Shown here: in pieces, positions 1 to 7,474 of the stretch | How the letters are laid out: the number at the start of each line of letters is the position of its first letter | Position numbering within the stretch: the stretch's first letter is position 1 | Source of the DNA: Bacilli bacterium | GTDB taxonomy: Bacteria > Bacillota_I > Bacilli_A > RFN20 > CAG-826 | Direction of reading: 5' to 3' | Length of the DNA: 45,484 nucleotides | NCBI GenBank assembly: GCA_017445245.1 | Contig: JAFSUM010000036.1 | Location: 99,153-144,636, forward strand | Notes under the pieces: model-generated | Seen by the model: only the letters and a program-made list of their open reading frames with translations | What the model was told of the DNA's origin: nothing | Databases searched by the model: none | Program-made: the position numbers and the translations under genes

Positions 1-225
1 TAACGGAGCAATGGCTTTGGTGAACTCGCCGCTTGTCAGATCCAGGCGCAGCAACAAGTGCCCGGCGGATAGAGTGCCTTCATCCCCGCGTAGCGTCTGG
101 TACAAGGCATAGGCGGAAGGACGAATCAAAGGAAGATAAAGATCGCGAAGCGCGTCTTCGTCGACAAGATGCGATCCGTTCATCCACCGCACCTGATAAT
201 AATCCGCTTTGCTGAGGGCTTTCAT
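1..225 (-). CDS. dnaB: DnaB-like replication initiation / helicase loader protein, N-terminal part only
   Basis: The gene runs off the left edge; 75 codons are visible. The N-terminus contains a stretch of the form LYLPLIRPSAYALY near residues 27-40, which matches the first winged-helix domain of the Bacillus DnaB/DnaD primosome family (LYQPLIG..A..LY). In Bacilli this membrane-associated protein helps load the replicative helicase at oriC and at restart sites. Start choice is open: ATG at 225 or an in-frame ATG at 246, and neither has a Shine-Dalgarno sequence. A 19-codon upstream reading frame (281-222) ends in TGA overlapping ATG 225, which favours 225 by coupling. It has its own promoter just upstream. 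Assignment rests on a short segment; the C-terminal part would settle it. Confidence 0.62.
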   Translation of the reverse strand, partial: MKALSKADYYQVRWMNGSHLVDEDALRDLYLPLIRPSAYALYQTLRGDEGTLSAGHLLLRLDLTSGEFTKAIAPL

Positions 226-293
226 CGGCGATAATGGTAGCAACATCGCGATTGAACATAAAGCAAAAAATTAGACGCCATCGAACTTTTTAG

Positions 294-348
294 AAGTTAC
301 GCACACCCAAAGTATAGATGAATACGCCAAAATCTTAAGTTACGCACA
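294..348 (-). promoter_or_regulatory. dnaB promoter bracketed by 12-bp direct repeats
   Basis: On the minus strand a -35 TTAAGA (338-333), a 16-bp spacer and a -10 TATACT (316-311) predict a start near 304. The 12-mer AAGTTACGCACA (plus-strand reading) occurs exactly twice, at 294-305 and 337-348, one copy touching the -35 and the other covering the start site. This is a plausible operator pair. I do not recognise the motif; it is not a consensus DnaA box. Confidence 0.5.
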
Positions 349-359
349 TTTTGCGTGCG

Positions 360-1478
360 CTACGCGGCGTAATCCTGATCGAGATTGACTTGGACGCGGT
401 ATTTGGGGTATCCCGCTTCGATTTTGTTTTTGACGCGGGCGAGGATGTCTTCCTGCGGTTCCTTCGTTTCAAAGGAGACCAGGATATCCAGAATAATCAG
501 TTCGCGTTCCTTGTCGAAATAGAAACCATGCCATTGCAAAATCGCTTCTTCTGCTCCGACGATGTCCTTGATTTTTTCCTTCATTTCAAGGGAAACGGGG
601 TCCGTATCGTTGGAAGCATAGATACCTACAGTCATAAAAATACCGTGGGTTTGCATGCAATATAGTTGGATTTCACGTTCGATCGCATAGATTTCCGAAG
701 CGGGAAGATTGTCATCGACTTCGATATGGACGGTACCAATCTTTTTCCCTTCCCCGTAGGAATGGATGATGAGGTCAAAGGCTCCTTTGACGTTAGGATG
801 GGAACAGATGACAGCCTTCAAGTCGCGGGCGAATTTGTCGTCGATCCTCTCACCTAGAATCGGGGCAAGGGATTCCTTCATCGCGATAACGCCAGAACGG
901 AGGATGAATAAGCCGATAAGAATACCGGCATAACCTTCGAGGTGGACGCTGGTGAAATGGGAAATGAGGGCGGCCACAAGGGTCGAAGACGAAAGGATGG
1001 CATCAAATAACGCATCAGTTCCCGAATTCTTCAAGGCGGGCGAATCAAGTTTCTTCGCGCGGAGTCGGAAGAAAAGCCCAAGGGCAACCTTTACTAGAAC
1101 CGCCACCCCGATGACAATAAGCGACCAAACCGAGTATTCGGGCACTTCGCCTTTGACGAGGGAGGTTATCGATTCGTAAATCGCCGTGCCACCCGCGAAA
1201 AGGATCAACGCGGCGACGATAGAGGCGGTCAGGTATTCGACTCTACCATATCCAAAAGGGTGTTTCTTGTTCGGGTGCTTGGAAGAGAGCTTGGTACCGA
1301 TCGCGGTAATCAAACTCGATAACGCATCCGAAAAGTTGTTGATCGCGTCAGAGATGATGGACGAAGAATGAGCGATAAAGCCAATAAAGGCTTTGATACC
1401 GACGAGCAAAAGATTGGCGACGATGCCAATGATGGAAGTCTGAATGATCTTTCGCTCGCGCGAAGATGCTTTTTTCAT
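360..1478 (-). CDS. Cation diffusion facilitator, predicted Mn(II) exporter (MntE-like)
   Basis: A 372-aa CDF-family metal/proton antiporter with about six membrane segments in the first 210 residues and a cytoplasmic ferredoxin-like C-terminal domain. The transport site reads N47-x3-D51 in TM2 and D155-x3-D159 in TM5. In this family the NDDD set is associated with manganese exporters, whereas zinc exporters carry a His (HDHD or DDHD), so Mn(II) efflux is the best prediction. It is the last gene of the 2449-360 block, 6 bp after glutathione peroxidase, pairing metal efflux with peroxide defence. There is no strong terminator after it; a short CGCAC/GTGCG hairpin follows the stop. Family certain, metal inferred. 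Confidence 0.85.
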   Translation of the reverse strand: MKKASSRERKIIQTSIIGIVANLLLVGIKAFIGFIAHSSSIISDAINNFSDALSSLITAIGTKLSSKHPNKKHPFGYGRVEYLTASIVAALILFAGGTAIYESITSLVKGEVPEYSVWSLIVIGVAVLVKVALGLFFRLRAKKLDSPALKNSGTDALFDAILSSSTLVAALISHFTSVHLEGYAGILIGLFILRSGVIAMKESLAPILGERIDDKFARDLKAVICSHPNVKGAFDLIIHSYGEGKKIGTVHIEVDDNLPASEIYAIEREIQLYCMQTHGIFMTVGIYASNDTDPVSLEMKEKIKDIVGAEEAILQWHGFYFDKERELIILDILVSFETKEPQEDILARVKNKIEAGYPKYRVQVNLDQDYAA

Positions 1479-1484
1479 AGTTAA

Positions 1485-1949
1485 TTAGAGCAAGGCGACA
1501 ATCTTATCTTCGAAGCTCGCGGGTTTTTCCATCGGGCCGAAGCGGTCGACGACATTGCCTTCGCGGTCGACGAGAAATTTGGTGAAGTTCCATTTGATGC
1601 GGCCCTTCTTCTGCGTCTTGAGGAATTCATAAAGAGGGTCCGCATTCTTCCCGTTGACGTCGATTTTGTGGAACTGGGGGAAGGCGACGTTGTATTTGAG
1701 AGTGCAGAAGGAATGAATCTCTTCGTCCGTACCCGGCGCTTGGCCGAAAAATTGGTTGCACGGGAAATCAAGGATTACGAAACCACGTTCCTTATATTTC
1801 TCATAGAGCCCTTCAAGCCCTTCATATTGGGGCGTAAAGCCACAGCCCGTCGCCGTATTGACAATGAGCAAGACCTTACCTTTGAACTCGGAAAGAGAAA
1901 CGTCTTCCCCTTTCTGGTTTTTGACGACGTAATCGTAAATGGATGCCAT
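1485..1949 (-). CDS. Glutathione peroxidase family thiol peroxidase
   Basis: A 154-aa cytoplasmic peroxidase reducing hydrogen peroxide and organic hydroperoxides, normally with thioredoxin as donor in bacteria with this Cys form. Peroxidatic C36 sits in the motif NTATGCGFT; FPCNQF (62-68) and the W120-N121 pair (WNFTKFLV) complete the family signature. Full length for the family. The start at 1949 is chosen because AAAGGAGG lies just upstream (1956-1964 on the plus strand); a longer reading frame beginning at 1967 would translate the ribosome binding site itself. It lies 17 bp after the unknown gene and 6 bp before the Mn exporter, so it is probably in one operon with them. Confidence 0.92.
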   Translation of the reverse strand: MASIYDYVVKNQKGEDVSLSEFKGKVLLIVNTATGCGFTPQYEGLEGLYEKYKERGFVILDFPCNQFFGQAPGTDEEIHSFCTLKYNVAFPQFHKIDVNGKNADPLYEFLKTQKKGRIKWNFTKFLVDREGNVVDRFGPMEKPASFEDKIVALL

Positions 1950-1966
1950 ATCGGATCCTCCTTTCA

Positions 1967-2449
1967 TTAATAAGCGAATAAGTGGAACAGGACGTCTGCG
2001 TGCAATAGTCCTTTTCGAAACTCGAACGAGGCTTTCTGCAAGCAGTTGAGAAAGGCATCTTTGCCTAGTCCCGCCACACCGATGCGGATGAAGAGGATTT
2101 TGCCATGCTCGCGGAGCTCGACCAGGTTTGCGCTATGGGCTTGGCCGCGCATGTAGTCGATGATCGCTTGAAGCAAGGCGGGAGAAGAACGCCCCCACAT
2201 CTCCTTTTCTTCCGGGAAGAGACGATCGTATTCTTCGCGAAGGCTCTTCGAAAAACAATCATAAGGAATAGTCAATTCCGTCACAAGCGATTTGCTTAGT
2301 GAGGAATAAGAAAGGGCAAGAGAGAGCTTCTCCTGCCCATATGCATATTCGCCTTGGACGGAAATCCCAAAGAGACTTTTTCGCGTAGAAAGAACGTTTA
2401 CCCCGCGATTTGCGAGGAAATCGAGACCGTTTTGGTATTTATTCCCCAT
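1967..2449 (-). CDS. Hypothetical protein, 160 aa
   Basis: I do not recognise this protein. It is soluble, without a signal peptide or membrane segment, and mixed alpha/beta in appearance. The start ATG lies inside the last codons of the GtrA gene (11-bp overlap), a typical sign of translational coupling, and it keeps a coding-like composition throughout, so it is probably a real gene. It sits between cell-surface glycan genes (GtrA, FAD oxidoreductase, GT-C) and the peroxidase/Mn-exporter pair; its role cannot be read from the sequence. Confidence 0.7.
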   Translation of the reverse strand: MGNKYQNGLDFLANRGVNVLSTRKSLFGISVQGEYAYGQEKLSLALSYSSLSKSLVTELTIPYDCFSKSLREEYDRLFPEEKEMWGRSSPALLQAIIDYMRGQAHSANLVELREHGKILFIRIGVAGLGKDAFLNCLQKASFEFRKGLLHADVLFHLFAY

Positions 2450-3011
2450 CCTTCTCCTCGGCTTTAGGAGCCTTGTAGAGGATGAATTTGCGGGTGAGAT
2501 AATTGAAGGTCATCGTGAAGACGGTGCGGATGCAAAGGACCACGAACCAAGCGAAGAAGATGCGTAAGCCCCCGTCGACGTTGAACATCTTCTCAAACGA
2601 GAATCCACCGAGGATGTTGATGTTCCAAGACGTCCATTCGAGGCAGATCATGTAGCCAAGGAACTGGATGATCGCACCGATCACGAGGCCTAGGAAGGCA
2701 TAGAAGGTGAACCATAGGCCGCCTTTAAGGGAACGGGATTTCGCCTCGGCTTCTTTTTCCACGTTGCGGAAGCCCCAGATCGACGTGAGGGACCAGGTCG
2801 CAGGCGTGGCGACGAGGAAGCCGACAATCGAAATGGCGAACATCACGAAGAACGCGGCGAGGTGGCCCATGTTCTCGGTCTGCTTGTTGACCATCGAGGT
2901 CACCCACCCTTCGATCGCAAAGTCGATGAGGGTTCCGTAAACGCCGATGATGACGAAGCGGATGAGCTCCATCAGGATGCTCGTATCTTTGTTGAACTTC
3001 TTCTTTTCCAT
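2439..3011 (-). CDS. GtrA family membrane protein
   Basis: A 190-aa protein with four hydrophobic segments (roughly residues 14-35, 50-75, 98-122, 150-175), an N-terminal F-x-x-x-G-x-x-x-T motif and the late NYLTRKFILYK motif typical of GtrA proteins. GtrA proteins act in the cytoplasmic membrane and are thought to help translocate polyprenyl-phosphate-linked sugars for cell-surface glycan modification. The start is 3 bp after the stop of the FAD oxidoreductase gene, and the gene overlaps the next one by 11 bp. Co-location with a GT-C enzyme supports a surface glycan role. Confidence 0.87.
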   Translation of the reverse strand: MEKKKFNKDTSILMELIRFVIIGVYGTLIDFAIEGWVTSMVNKQTENMGHLAAFFVMFAISIVGFLVATPATWSLTSIWGFRNVEKEAEAKSRSLKGGLWFTFYAFLGLVIGAIIQFLGYMICLEWTSWNINILGGFSFEKMFNVDGGLRIFFAWFVVLCIRTVFTMTFNYLTRKFILYKAPKAEEKDGE

Positions 3012-3014
3012 GAC

Positions 3015-4574
3015 TTATTTGCTCTCGTGGTATTCCTTTTCGGTGTTGACGTCCCAGACGCTCTGCTTGCTGACCTTTTCGGGGTCGAGGATCGATTCGA
3101 CGGCCGTAATCGCGGAGAGGATCGAGTGGTCCATGTTGTTGTAACGGTGCTGACCGTTACGTCCGACGCAGTAGAGATTGTCGATAGTATTGATGTGCTC
3201 GCGGACCACGTCGATTTCCGAATAGGAATCAAAATAGGCGGGATAAGCTTTCTTGACCTTGATGCGGACGGCATCGACGATATCGTTCTCGTCGACGACT
3301 TTGATGAGGGCGACTTCCTTCTTGGCCATCGCGATGAAGTCCTCGTCGGACATCTCCCACATCTCGTCTCCTTCGGAGGCGAAATACTCTAGGCCCATCC
3401 AGACCGTATTCTCGAGGTCTTTGACCATATAGGGAGACCAGTTGTTGAAAATCTGGAGGCGACCGAGTTTGACTTCCCTCTCCTGCACGTAGATCCACGT
3501 ATCGGGGAGGATGTTCGAGACGGTCGGATATTTGGGCTTTTTGCCGTTATCGATAAGCAGCTTCTTGCATAGCAACCCGACGGTGATGAAATCGCGGTAC
3601 GGAAGCGTGGTCGCGACGTCGTAGACCTTCTCCGGCACGTTTTCCTTGCCCATGGCCTCATAGAGGTCTTTGATCGGCATCGAGGAGATGATGTAATCGC
3701 CGGTGATTTCTTCCTTGCCGTTAAGGACCAATCCTTTGATGGTATTGCCTTCAAGAACGATTCCGGTCACTTTCTTGCCAAAGCGGATTTCGCCGCCTTT
3801 TTCTTCCACGAGGGCGGCCATCTGTTCGTAAAGCTGGCCCGGTCCCTTCTTCGGATAGAGGAAGGATTCGATAAGCGAGGTCTCGACCTTCTTGCCATTA
3901 CGGCGGAAGGGTTTGGCAATCGCGTTGCCCAAAGTCTTCCATAAGGAAAGTCCTTTGACACGCTGGGCGCCCCAGGAAGGATCGATTTGGTTCGGGTTAC
4001 GGCCCCACACCTTTTCGGTATAGGCTTCGAAGAACATCTCATAGAGGGGTTTGCCGAAACGATTGATATAGAAGTCGGCGAGAGATTTCTCTTCGCGCTT
4101 CTTGATGCAGGCGCCTAGATACCCCCACCCTGCTTTCCAAGTGCGGCCAAAACCCATGTTATGGAACGTAGACCAACGCATAGAAACGGGATAATCGAAG
4201 AACTTATGGAGATAGAAAATACGGGAGAGACGATGACGGTTGAGCATCACGCGGTCTTCTTCTTCAGGATTCGGTCCACCTTCAGCGAGGGGGACATCAC
4301 GGGAAAGGATCAAGTCGTCTTTGGCGGGCGCGCCTTGAAGCGGCATGACTTCCTTCCATAAATCCATGACCACATCGGATTTCGAAAAGAAACGGTGGCC
4401 ACCGATATCGATGCGGTTGCCATGGTATTCAATCGTGCGAGAAATACCGCCGATTTCGTTGGTTTCTTCCAAAATGATGGGATGGATTCCCGCTTCTGGA
4501 TGCTTGAGTAATTCGTAGGCGGCGCTTAGACCCGCGGGGCCCGCGCCAATGATGAGACAGGTTTTCTTGTTCAT
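3015..4574 (-). CDS. NAD(P)/FAD-dependent oxidoreductase (amine-oxidase / UDP-galactopyranose-mutase-like fold)
   Basis: A 519-aa flavoprotein. The Rossmann FAD motif GAGPAG is at residues 10-15, followed by EIGGISRT and the signature [12 protein letters not shown] (about 57-68) seen in COG1232-type oxidoreductases found beside glycosyltransferases. The substrate is unknown; a sugar nucleotide or lipid-linked sugar is the usual suggestion from context, as in the fold relative UDP-galactopyranose mutase. It has its own promoter: -10 TATAAT lies 10 bp before the ATG with a preceding TG, and no Shine-Dalgarno sequence is present. GtrA follows 3 bp later. Fold certain, reaction not. Confidence 0.8.
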   Translation of the reverse strand: MNKKTCLIIGAGPAGLSAAYELLKHPEAGIHPIILEETNEIGGISRTIEYHGNRIDIGGHRFFSKSDVVMDLWKEVMPLQGAPAKDDLILSRDVPLAEGGPNPEEEDRVMLNRHRLSRIFYLHKFFDYPVSMRWSTFHNMGFGRTWKAGWGYLGACIKKREEKSLADFYINRFGKPLYEMFFEAYTEKVWGRNPNQIDPSWGAQRVKGLSLWKTLGNAIAKPFRRNGKKVETSLIESFLYPKKGPGQLYEQMAALVEEKGGEIRFGKKVTGIVLEGNTIKGLVLNGKEEITGDYIISSMPIKDLYEAMGKENVPEKVYDVATTLPYRDFITVGLLCKKLLIDNGKKPKYPTVSNILPDTWIYVQEREVKLGRLQIFNNWSPYMVKDLENTVWMGLEYFASEGDEMWEMSDEDFIAMAKKEVALIKVVDENDIVDAVRIKVKKAYPAYFDSYSEIDVVREHINTIDNLYCVGRNGQHRYNNMDHSILSAITAVESILDPEKVSKQSVWDVNTEKEYHESK

Positions 4575-4584
4575 AAGTAGGAAG

Positions 4585-4592
4585 ATTATATC
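4585..4592 (-). promoter_or_regulatory. Extended -10 promoter of the FAD-oxidoreductase gene
   Basis: TGA-TATAAT (minus strand, hexamer 4590-4585) ends 10 nt before the ATG at 4574, predicting a transcript with about 4 nt of leader. The -35 candidate TTTTAA is weak. Confidence 0.6.
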
Positions 4593-4618
4593 ACTACGTG
4601 ACGTGCCTTAAAACGGAA

Positions 4619-6298
4619 TTAGGCCACCGTGTTTTCGCGGTGGATTTTGCGGACGAGATCGCTCCCGTCGACAAGCATCGAACCAATCGCGCATTGGATG
4701 ACGAGGATAAGCGGCATGACGTAACGGGCGTTCTGGCTGCAACCGACCGGGTAACGGTTTACGAAATAGATGTAATTGACCGCGAAGGCGAGACCCATGA
4801 TCGTCAAAACGACGGGGACGAAAGATTCTTTGCGGTAGAGCTTCTTCTTGAAGAAACGGAAGTAATAAGCCAAGGCGGAAACTCCTCCGAAGAGAGCGAG
4901 GAAGACTTCGAGGTAGAGCAAGAACGATAGGAGCGTTGCCGTGAAGACGCCGGAGGTCTTGGCGAAATTGTTCCACTCGTCGAAGAACATTGTCTTGAAT
5001 AACGCCGTCCAGCAGTTGTAGTCGATCGTATCCACGGCATTGACATAAACGCCGCCGACCTTGTTCCTCCAGCGCACGTTATAGACGTTGACGAAGAGGT
5101 CGCGGGCCGGGAAGAGGATGCAGCGTTCGAAGAAGTTATAGAAACTCGGGTCGATGAACATGCCATAGGCTTCTTTGTCCGCCTGGGTCGGCGTGAGGTC
5201 GAGGACATAACCAAACGGGATGCCATATTTCTTCTGGTAGACGATCGGCGTCCATAGGCCAAGGGGGAAGACAATGACGGCAAAGAGGGCGAATTGGCCA
5301 ATCGTCTTCCAAAGGGCGTTGCTATCTTCCTTGCGCTTCTTGAACTTGCCCACGAAGACATAGAGGAAGACGGCTGCCATCGGAACGGCCATCAAAGCGG
5401 AATTGAGTTTTGCCATCATCGCTAGGCCAAGGCTAACGGCGGAGGCAAGGAGCACGATGGTCCCTTCTTTGCGCTTGTATTCAAGGGCCAAGGCAAAGGC
5501 GACAAGCGACAAAGTCATAGCCAAACCATCATTATTCATGAAGAACTGGATGTACCAGAATTCGGGGATTAAAACCGTTAAAGCCGTGCAAATCCCGACT
5601 TTTCTTCCCTGCAACCCGAGTCCTTTGAAGATGCGGTAAATCGCGTAGAACGAGGTGATTCCAAGCAGAATCATGAAGATGCGGGTCATCTCGAGCTGGT
5701 GGTAAGCCGAAATGGTATAGAGAGGGAAACGCGACTGGGTGGAGGCATCCGCGGTAACCGCCCCATCGCCTAGATGGACGAAGAGGCCGTTGAACTTCAT
5801 AAGATTAGCTACGAGCCAGTGATAGAACTTCGGTTGGTAATATTGGTTCGTCATCTTCGCGGCCGGGACATCCCCTTTGGCGTAGATATCGTAAATGATT
5901 GACCAATGGTTGCCCGTCCGGAGGGCACTCGCGTCATGATGATAGGAACCAAGATTCAACGAGGCCTGAAAGCCCCAAAGCGTCAGCGCGCAGGAAGCGA
6001 TGACGATAAAAGCCCATGCGGTCTTTCTGCCGGTCAGCCTTCCAAGTATGCCTTCCAAAACGAAATAGGCAAACGAAATCGCGATGACAAAGCCGAAGAG
6101 GACCCCTGCCCCAACCGCGCAAGCCGAGGAGCGATAACCGTTATCGACATAAGTTGTCGAAGAGAAGCAGAAAAGGAAATACAGGGCGAAATAAAGGAGG
6201 ATGACCCCAGGAACCGTAATGGCCCAATGCCACTTCTTCCCGAAATACTTTTCCAGCGCCCCATCGAATACATCAAGGATGTGTGCAACGTGTTTCAT
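4619..6298 (-). CDS. GT-C fold membrane glycosyltransferase (PMT/ArnT-like, family 39 type)
   Basis: A 559-aa polytopic protein with about ten or more hydrophobic segments. The first large outer loop holds the acidic motif YHHD and, 40 residues later, the NQYYQPKFYHW segment, matching the position of the catalytic Asp and acceptor-loop motifs in GT-C enzymes that use polyprenyl-phosphate sugars. It probably transfers a sugar outside the membrane to a glycan, lipid or protein. The start at 6298 (MKHVAH) is preferred over an upstream ATG because an extended -10 (TGC-TATGAT) ends 10 nt before it, leaving the longer frame untranscribed. The FAD gene follows after 44 bp with its own promoter. Confidence 0.78.
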   Translation of the reverse strand: MKHVAHILDVFDGALEKYFGKKWHWAITVPGVILLYFALYFLFCFSSTTYVDNGYRSSACAVGAGVLFGFVIAISFAYFVLEGILGRLTGRKTAWAFIVIASCALTLWGFQASLNLGSYHHDASALRTGNHWSIIYDIYAKGDVPAAKMTNQYYQPKFYHWLVANLMKFNGLFVHLGDGAVTADASTQSRFPLYTISAYHQLEMTRIFMILLGITSFYAIYRIFKGLGLQGRKVGICTALTVLIPEFWYIQFFMNNDGLAMTLSLVAFALALEYKRKEGTIVLLASAVSLGLAMMAKLNSALMAVPMAAVFLYVFVGKFKKRKEDSNALWKTIGQFALFAVIVFPLGLWTPIVYQKKYGIPFGYVLDLTPTQADKEAYGMFIDPSFYNFFERCILFPARDLFVNVYNVRWRNKVGGVYVNAVDTIDYNCWTALFKTMFFDEWNNFAKTSGVFTATLLSFLLYLEVFLALFGGVSALAYYFRFFKKKLYRKESFVPVVLTIMGLAFAVNYIYFVNRYPVGCSQNARYVMPLILVIQCAIGSMLVDGSDLVRKIHRENTVA

Positions 6299-6308
6299 GG
6301 TGATTGCA

Positions 6309-6317
6309 ATCATAGCA
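6309..6317 (-). promoter_or_regulatory. Extended -10 promoter of the GT-C gene
   Basis: TGC followed directly by TATGAT (hexamer 6314-6309, minus strand), 10 nt before the chosen ATG at 6298; no Shine-Dalgarno sequence between them. Confidence 0.55.
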
Positions 6318-6345
6318 CACTTGCCCGCGCATATGGAGCGATTAT

Positions 6346-6373
6346 GCAAAAAGCCCCGCCGACGGCGGAGCTT
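6346..6373 (-). terminator. Terminator of the tRNA-Asp/tRNA-Phe operon
   Basis: On the minus strand a GC-rich hairpin (AGC-CCGCC arm, 3-nt loop, complementary arm with one mismatch) is followed by TTTTT. It lies directly downstream of tRNA-Phe. Confidence 0.85.
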
Positions 6374-6384
6374 ATACGTTCATG

Positions 6385-6461
6385 TGGTGGCCCAAGCCGG
6401 ACTTGAACCGGCGACACACGGATTTTCAGTCCGTTGCTACTACCAACTGAGCTACCGGGCC
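6385..6461 (-). tRNA. tRNA-Phe (GAA)
   Basis: Cloverleaf with acceptor stem GGCCCGG/TTGGGCC (two G-U pairs), anticodon loop CTGAAAA giving GAA, T-loop TTCAAGT and an encoded CCA. The D-arm is slightly odd: compared with the usual GGTAGAGC it reads GGTAGTAGC, giving a 9-nt D-loop and a C-U mismatch at the base of the stem. It is cotranscribed after tRNA-Asp (9-nt spacer). Confidence 0.96.
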
Positions 6462-6470
6462 ACAAACGCC

Positions 6471-6547
6471 TGGCGGACCATACGAGATTCGAACTCGTGA
6501 TCTCTTCCGTGACAGGGAAGCATGTTAGGCCGCTACACCAATGGTCC
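6471..6547 (-). tRNA. tRNA-Asp (GTC)
   Basis: Acceptor GGACCAT/ATGGTCC, anticodon loop CTGTCAC giving GTC, T-loop TTCGAAT and an encoded GCCA end. First gene of the two-tRNA operon, with a promoter at 6594-6566. Confidence 0.97.
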
Positions 6548-6565
6548 GTTGGAAAGCGCGGAGTT

Positions 6566-6594
6566 ATTATCTAGGAACGGAGTCAAATATTCAA
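6566..6594 (-). promoter_or_regulatory. Promoter of the tRNA-Asp/tRNA-Phe operon
   Basis: Minus strand: -35 TTGAAT (6594-6589), 17-bp spacer, -10 GATAAT (6571-6566). The predicted start is about 12 nt before the mature tRNA-Asp 5' end. Confidence 0.75.
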
Positions 6595-6625
6595 GGACGA
6601 TTTTCGCTTTTTTGATGCGTCCCCG

Positions 6626-6790
6626 AAAAAAGGAAAAGCCAAGAGGTTTTTTGTCTCCTTTCCTATCCAAAGAAAGGTGGGTGCCTTGGTCCGCCGTTAG
6701 GATCCTCCTCAAGGGAGTTTTCAACACGGGCTTCTCCAGTCAGGCTCCCTGAATGACCGTGTAGGGAAGCGCATGCCTCTTGGCACCTTT
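6626..6790 (-). ncRNA. Candidate structured non-coding RNA, class unassigned (6S-like size)
   Basis: This fills the 336-bp gap between rubrerythrin and tRNA-Asp. On the minus strand a possible -10 TAGAAT (6796-6791) precedes about 165 nt that ends in a hairpin plus T6 (6663-6626). Base-pairing: GGTGCC 6787-6782 with GGCACC 6685-6680 as a closing helix; ACACGG 6762-6757 with CCGTGT 6729-6724; hairpin TCAGG/CCTGA at 6752-6740; and GCTTC 6770-6766 with GAAGC 6734-6730, which crosses the second helix and would make a pseudoknot. No coherent open reading frame is present. A CCTTGA motif inside a short hairpin and the overall size recall 6S RNA, but I cannot assign a class. Confidence 0.5.
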
Positions 6791-6844
6791 ATTCTACCTT
6801 CCCTATAGGAAGAGAGAACACCAACGACTTAGACAGCGTATAAG

Positions 6845-6864
6845 AAAACCCGATTTTTATCGGG
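6845..6864 (-). terminator. Terminator of the rubrerythrin gene
   Basis: Minus-strand hairpin CCCGAT-AAAA-ATCGGG followed by TTTTCTT, 20 nt after the rubrerythrin stop. Confidence 0.88.
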
Positions 6865-6883
6865 CTCTCTTAGAAATTTTTGT

Positions 6884-7423
6884 TTAGTAATTGGCGACGC
6901 TCAATTCGAAGTAGGACTTCGGATGCTTGCAGACGGGGCAGAGCTCCGGCGCATATTTGCCAACGACGATGTGGCCGCAGTTACGGCATTTCCAGACCGC
7001 GACGTCTTCGGAGACGAAGACCACGCCGCCTTTGACGTTTTCAAGGAGCTTCTTGTAACGCTCCTCATGGTGCTTTTCGATTTCGCCGACCATGCGGAAT
7101 TTGTAGGCGATTTCGGTAAAGCCTTCCTTCTCGGCGATTTCGGCGAATCTGGGATACATGTCGGTCCATTCGTCGTTTTCGCCTTCGGCGGCCATGCGAA
7201 GGCATTCCGCGGTTTCGGGAATCTCGCCGCCGCAGAGATACTTGAACCAGAGCTTGGCGTGTTCTTTTTCGTTTTCGGCCGTTTCGAGGAAGATGGCCGC
7301 GATCTGCTCGTAGCCTTCTTTCTTAGCCTTGGAGGCAAAATAGGTGTATTTGTTGCGGGCCTGCGATTCGCCGGCAAAAGCGGCTTGCAGGCACTTTTCG
7401 GTTTCGGATCCTTTGAGTTCCAT
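6884..7423 (-). CDS. rbr: Rubrerythrin
   Basis: A 179-aa peroxide-reducing diiron protein of anaerobes. The N-terminal ferritin-like four-helix domain carries the diiron ligands E19, E50 with E53/H54, E81 and E114 with E117/H118. The C-terminal rubredoxin domain binds Fe(Cys)4 through C146-x2-C149 and C162-x2-C165. The start is ATG 7423; a longer in-frame TTG at 7453 overlaps the -10 box and is rejected. Promoter TATAAT (7458-7453) predicts a leader of about 23 nt with GAAAGGA as ribosome binding site, somewhat far (12 nt) from the ATG. Monocistronic, with its own terminator. Its presence points to an anaerobic or microaerophilic host. Confidence 0.96.
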   Translation of the reverse strand: MELKGSETEKCLQAAFAGESQARNKYTYFASKAKKEGYEQIAAIFLETAENEKEHAKLWFKYLCGGEIPETAECLRMAAEGENDEWTDMYPRFAEIAEKEGFTEIAYKFRMVGEIEKHHEERYKKLLENVKGGVVFVSEDVAVWKCRNCGHIVVGKYAPELCPVCKHPKSYFELSVANY

Positions 7424-7452
7424 CGTTTTATGTTTCCTTTCGGTGTTACTCA

Positions 7453-7458
7453 ATTATA
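7453..7458 (-). promoter_or_regulatory. -10 box of the rubrerythrin promoter
   Basis: TATAAT on the minus strand; no good -35 at 16-18 bp. I see no PerR-type palindrome. Confidence 0.55.
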
Positions 7459-7474
7459 CACACACCTAAGGACA

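Noticed and set aside
33..215. Plus-strand 60-codon frame opposite dnaB
   Set aside because: The minus strand encodes a recognisable DnaB N-terminus here; the plus frame has no family and is its antisense shadow.
2862..3392. 176-codon plus-strand frame across the GtrA and FAD-oxidoreductase genes
   Set aside because: Antisense to two clear genes and spans their junction; composition is Asp/Val-biased as expected for a shadow frame.
6201..6500. Plus-strand frame over the GT-C start and tRNA-Phe/tRNA-Asp
   Set aside because: It crosses tRNA genes and a terminator; the translated tRNA segment is a common false call.
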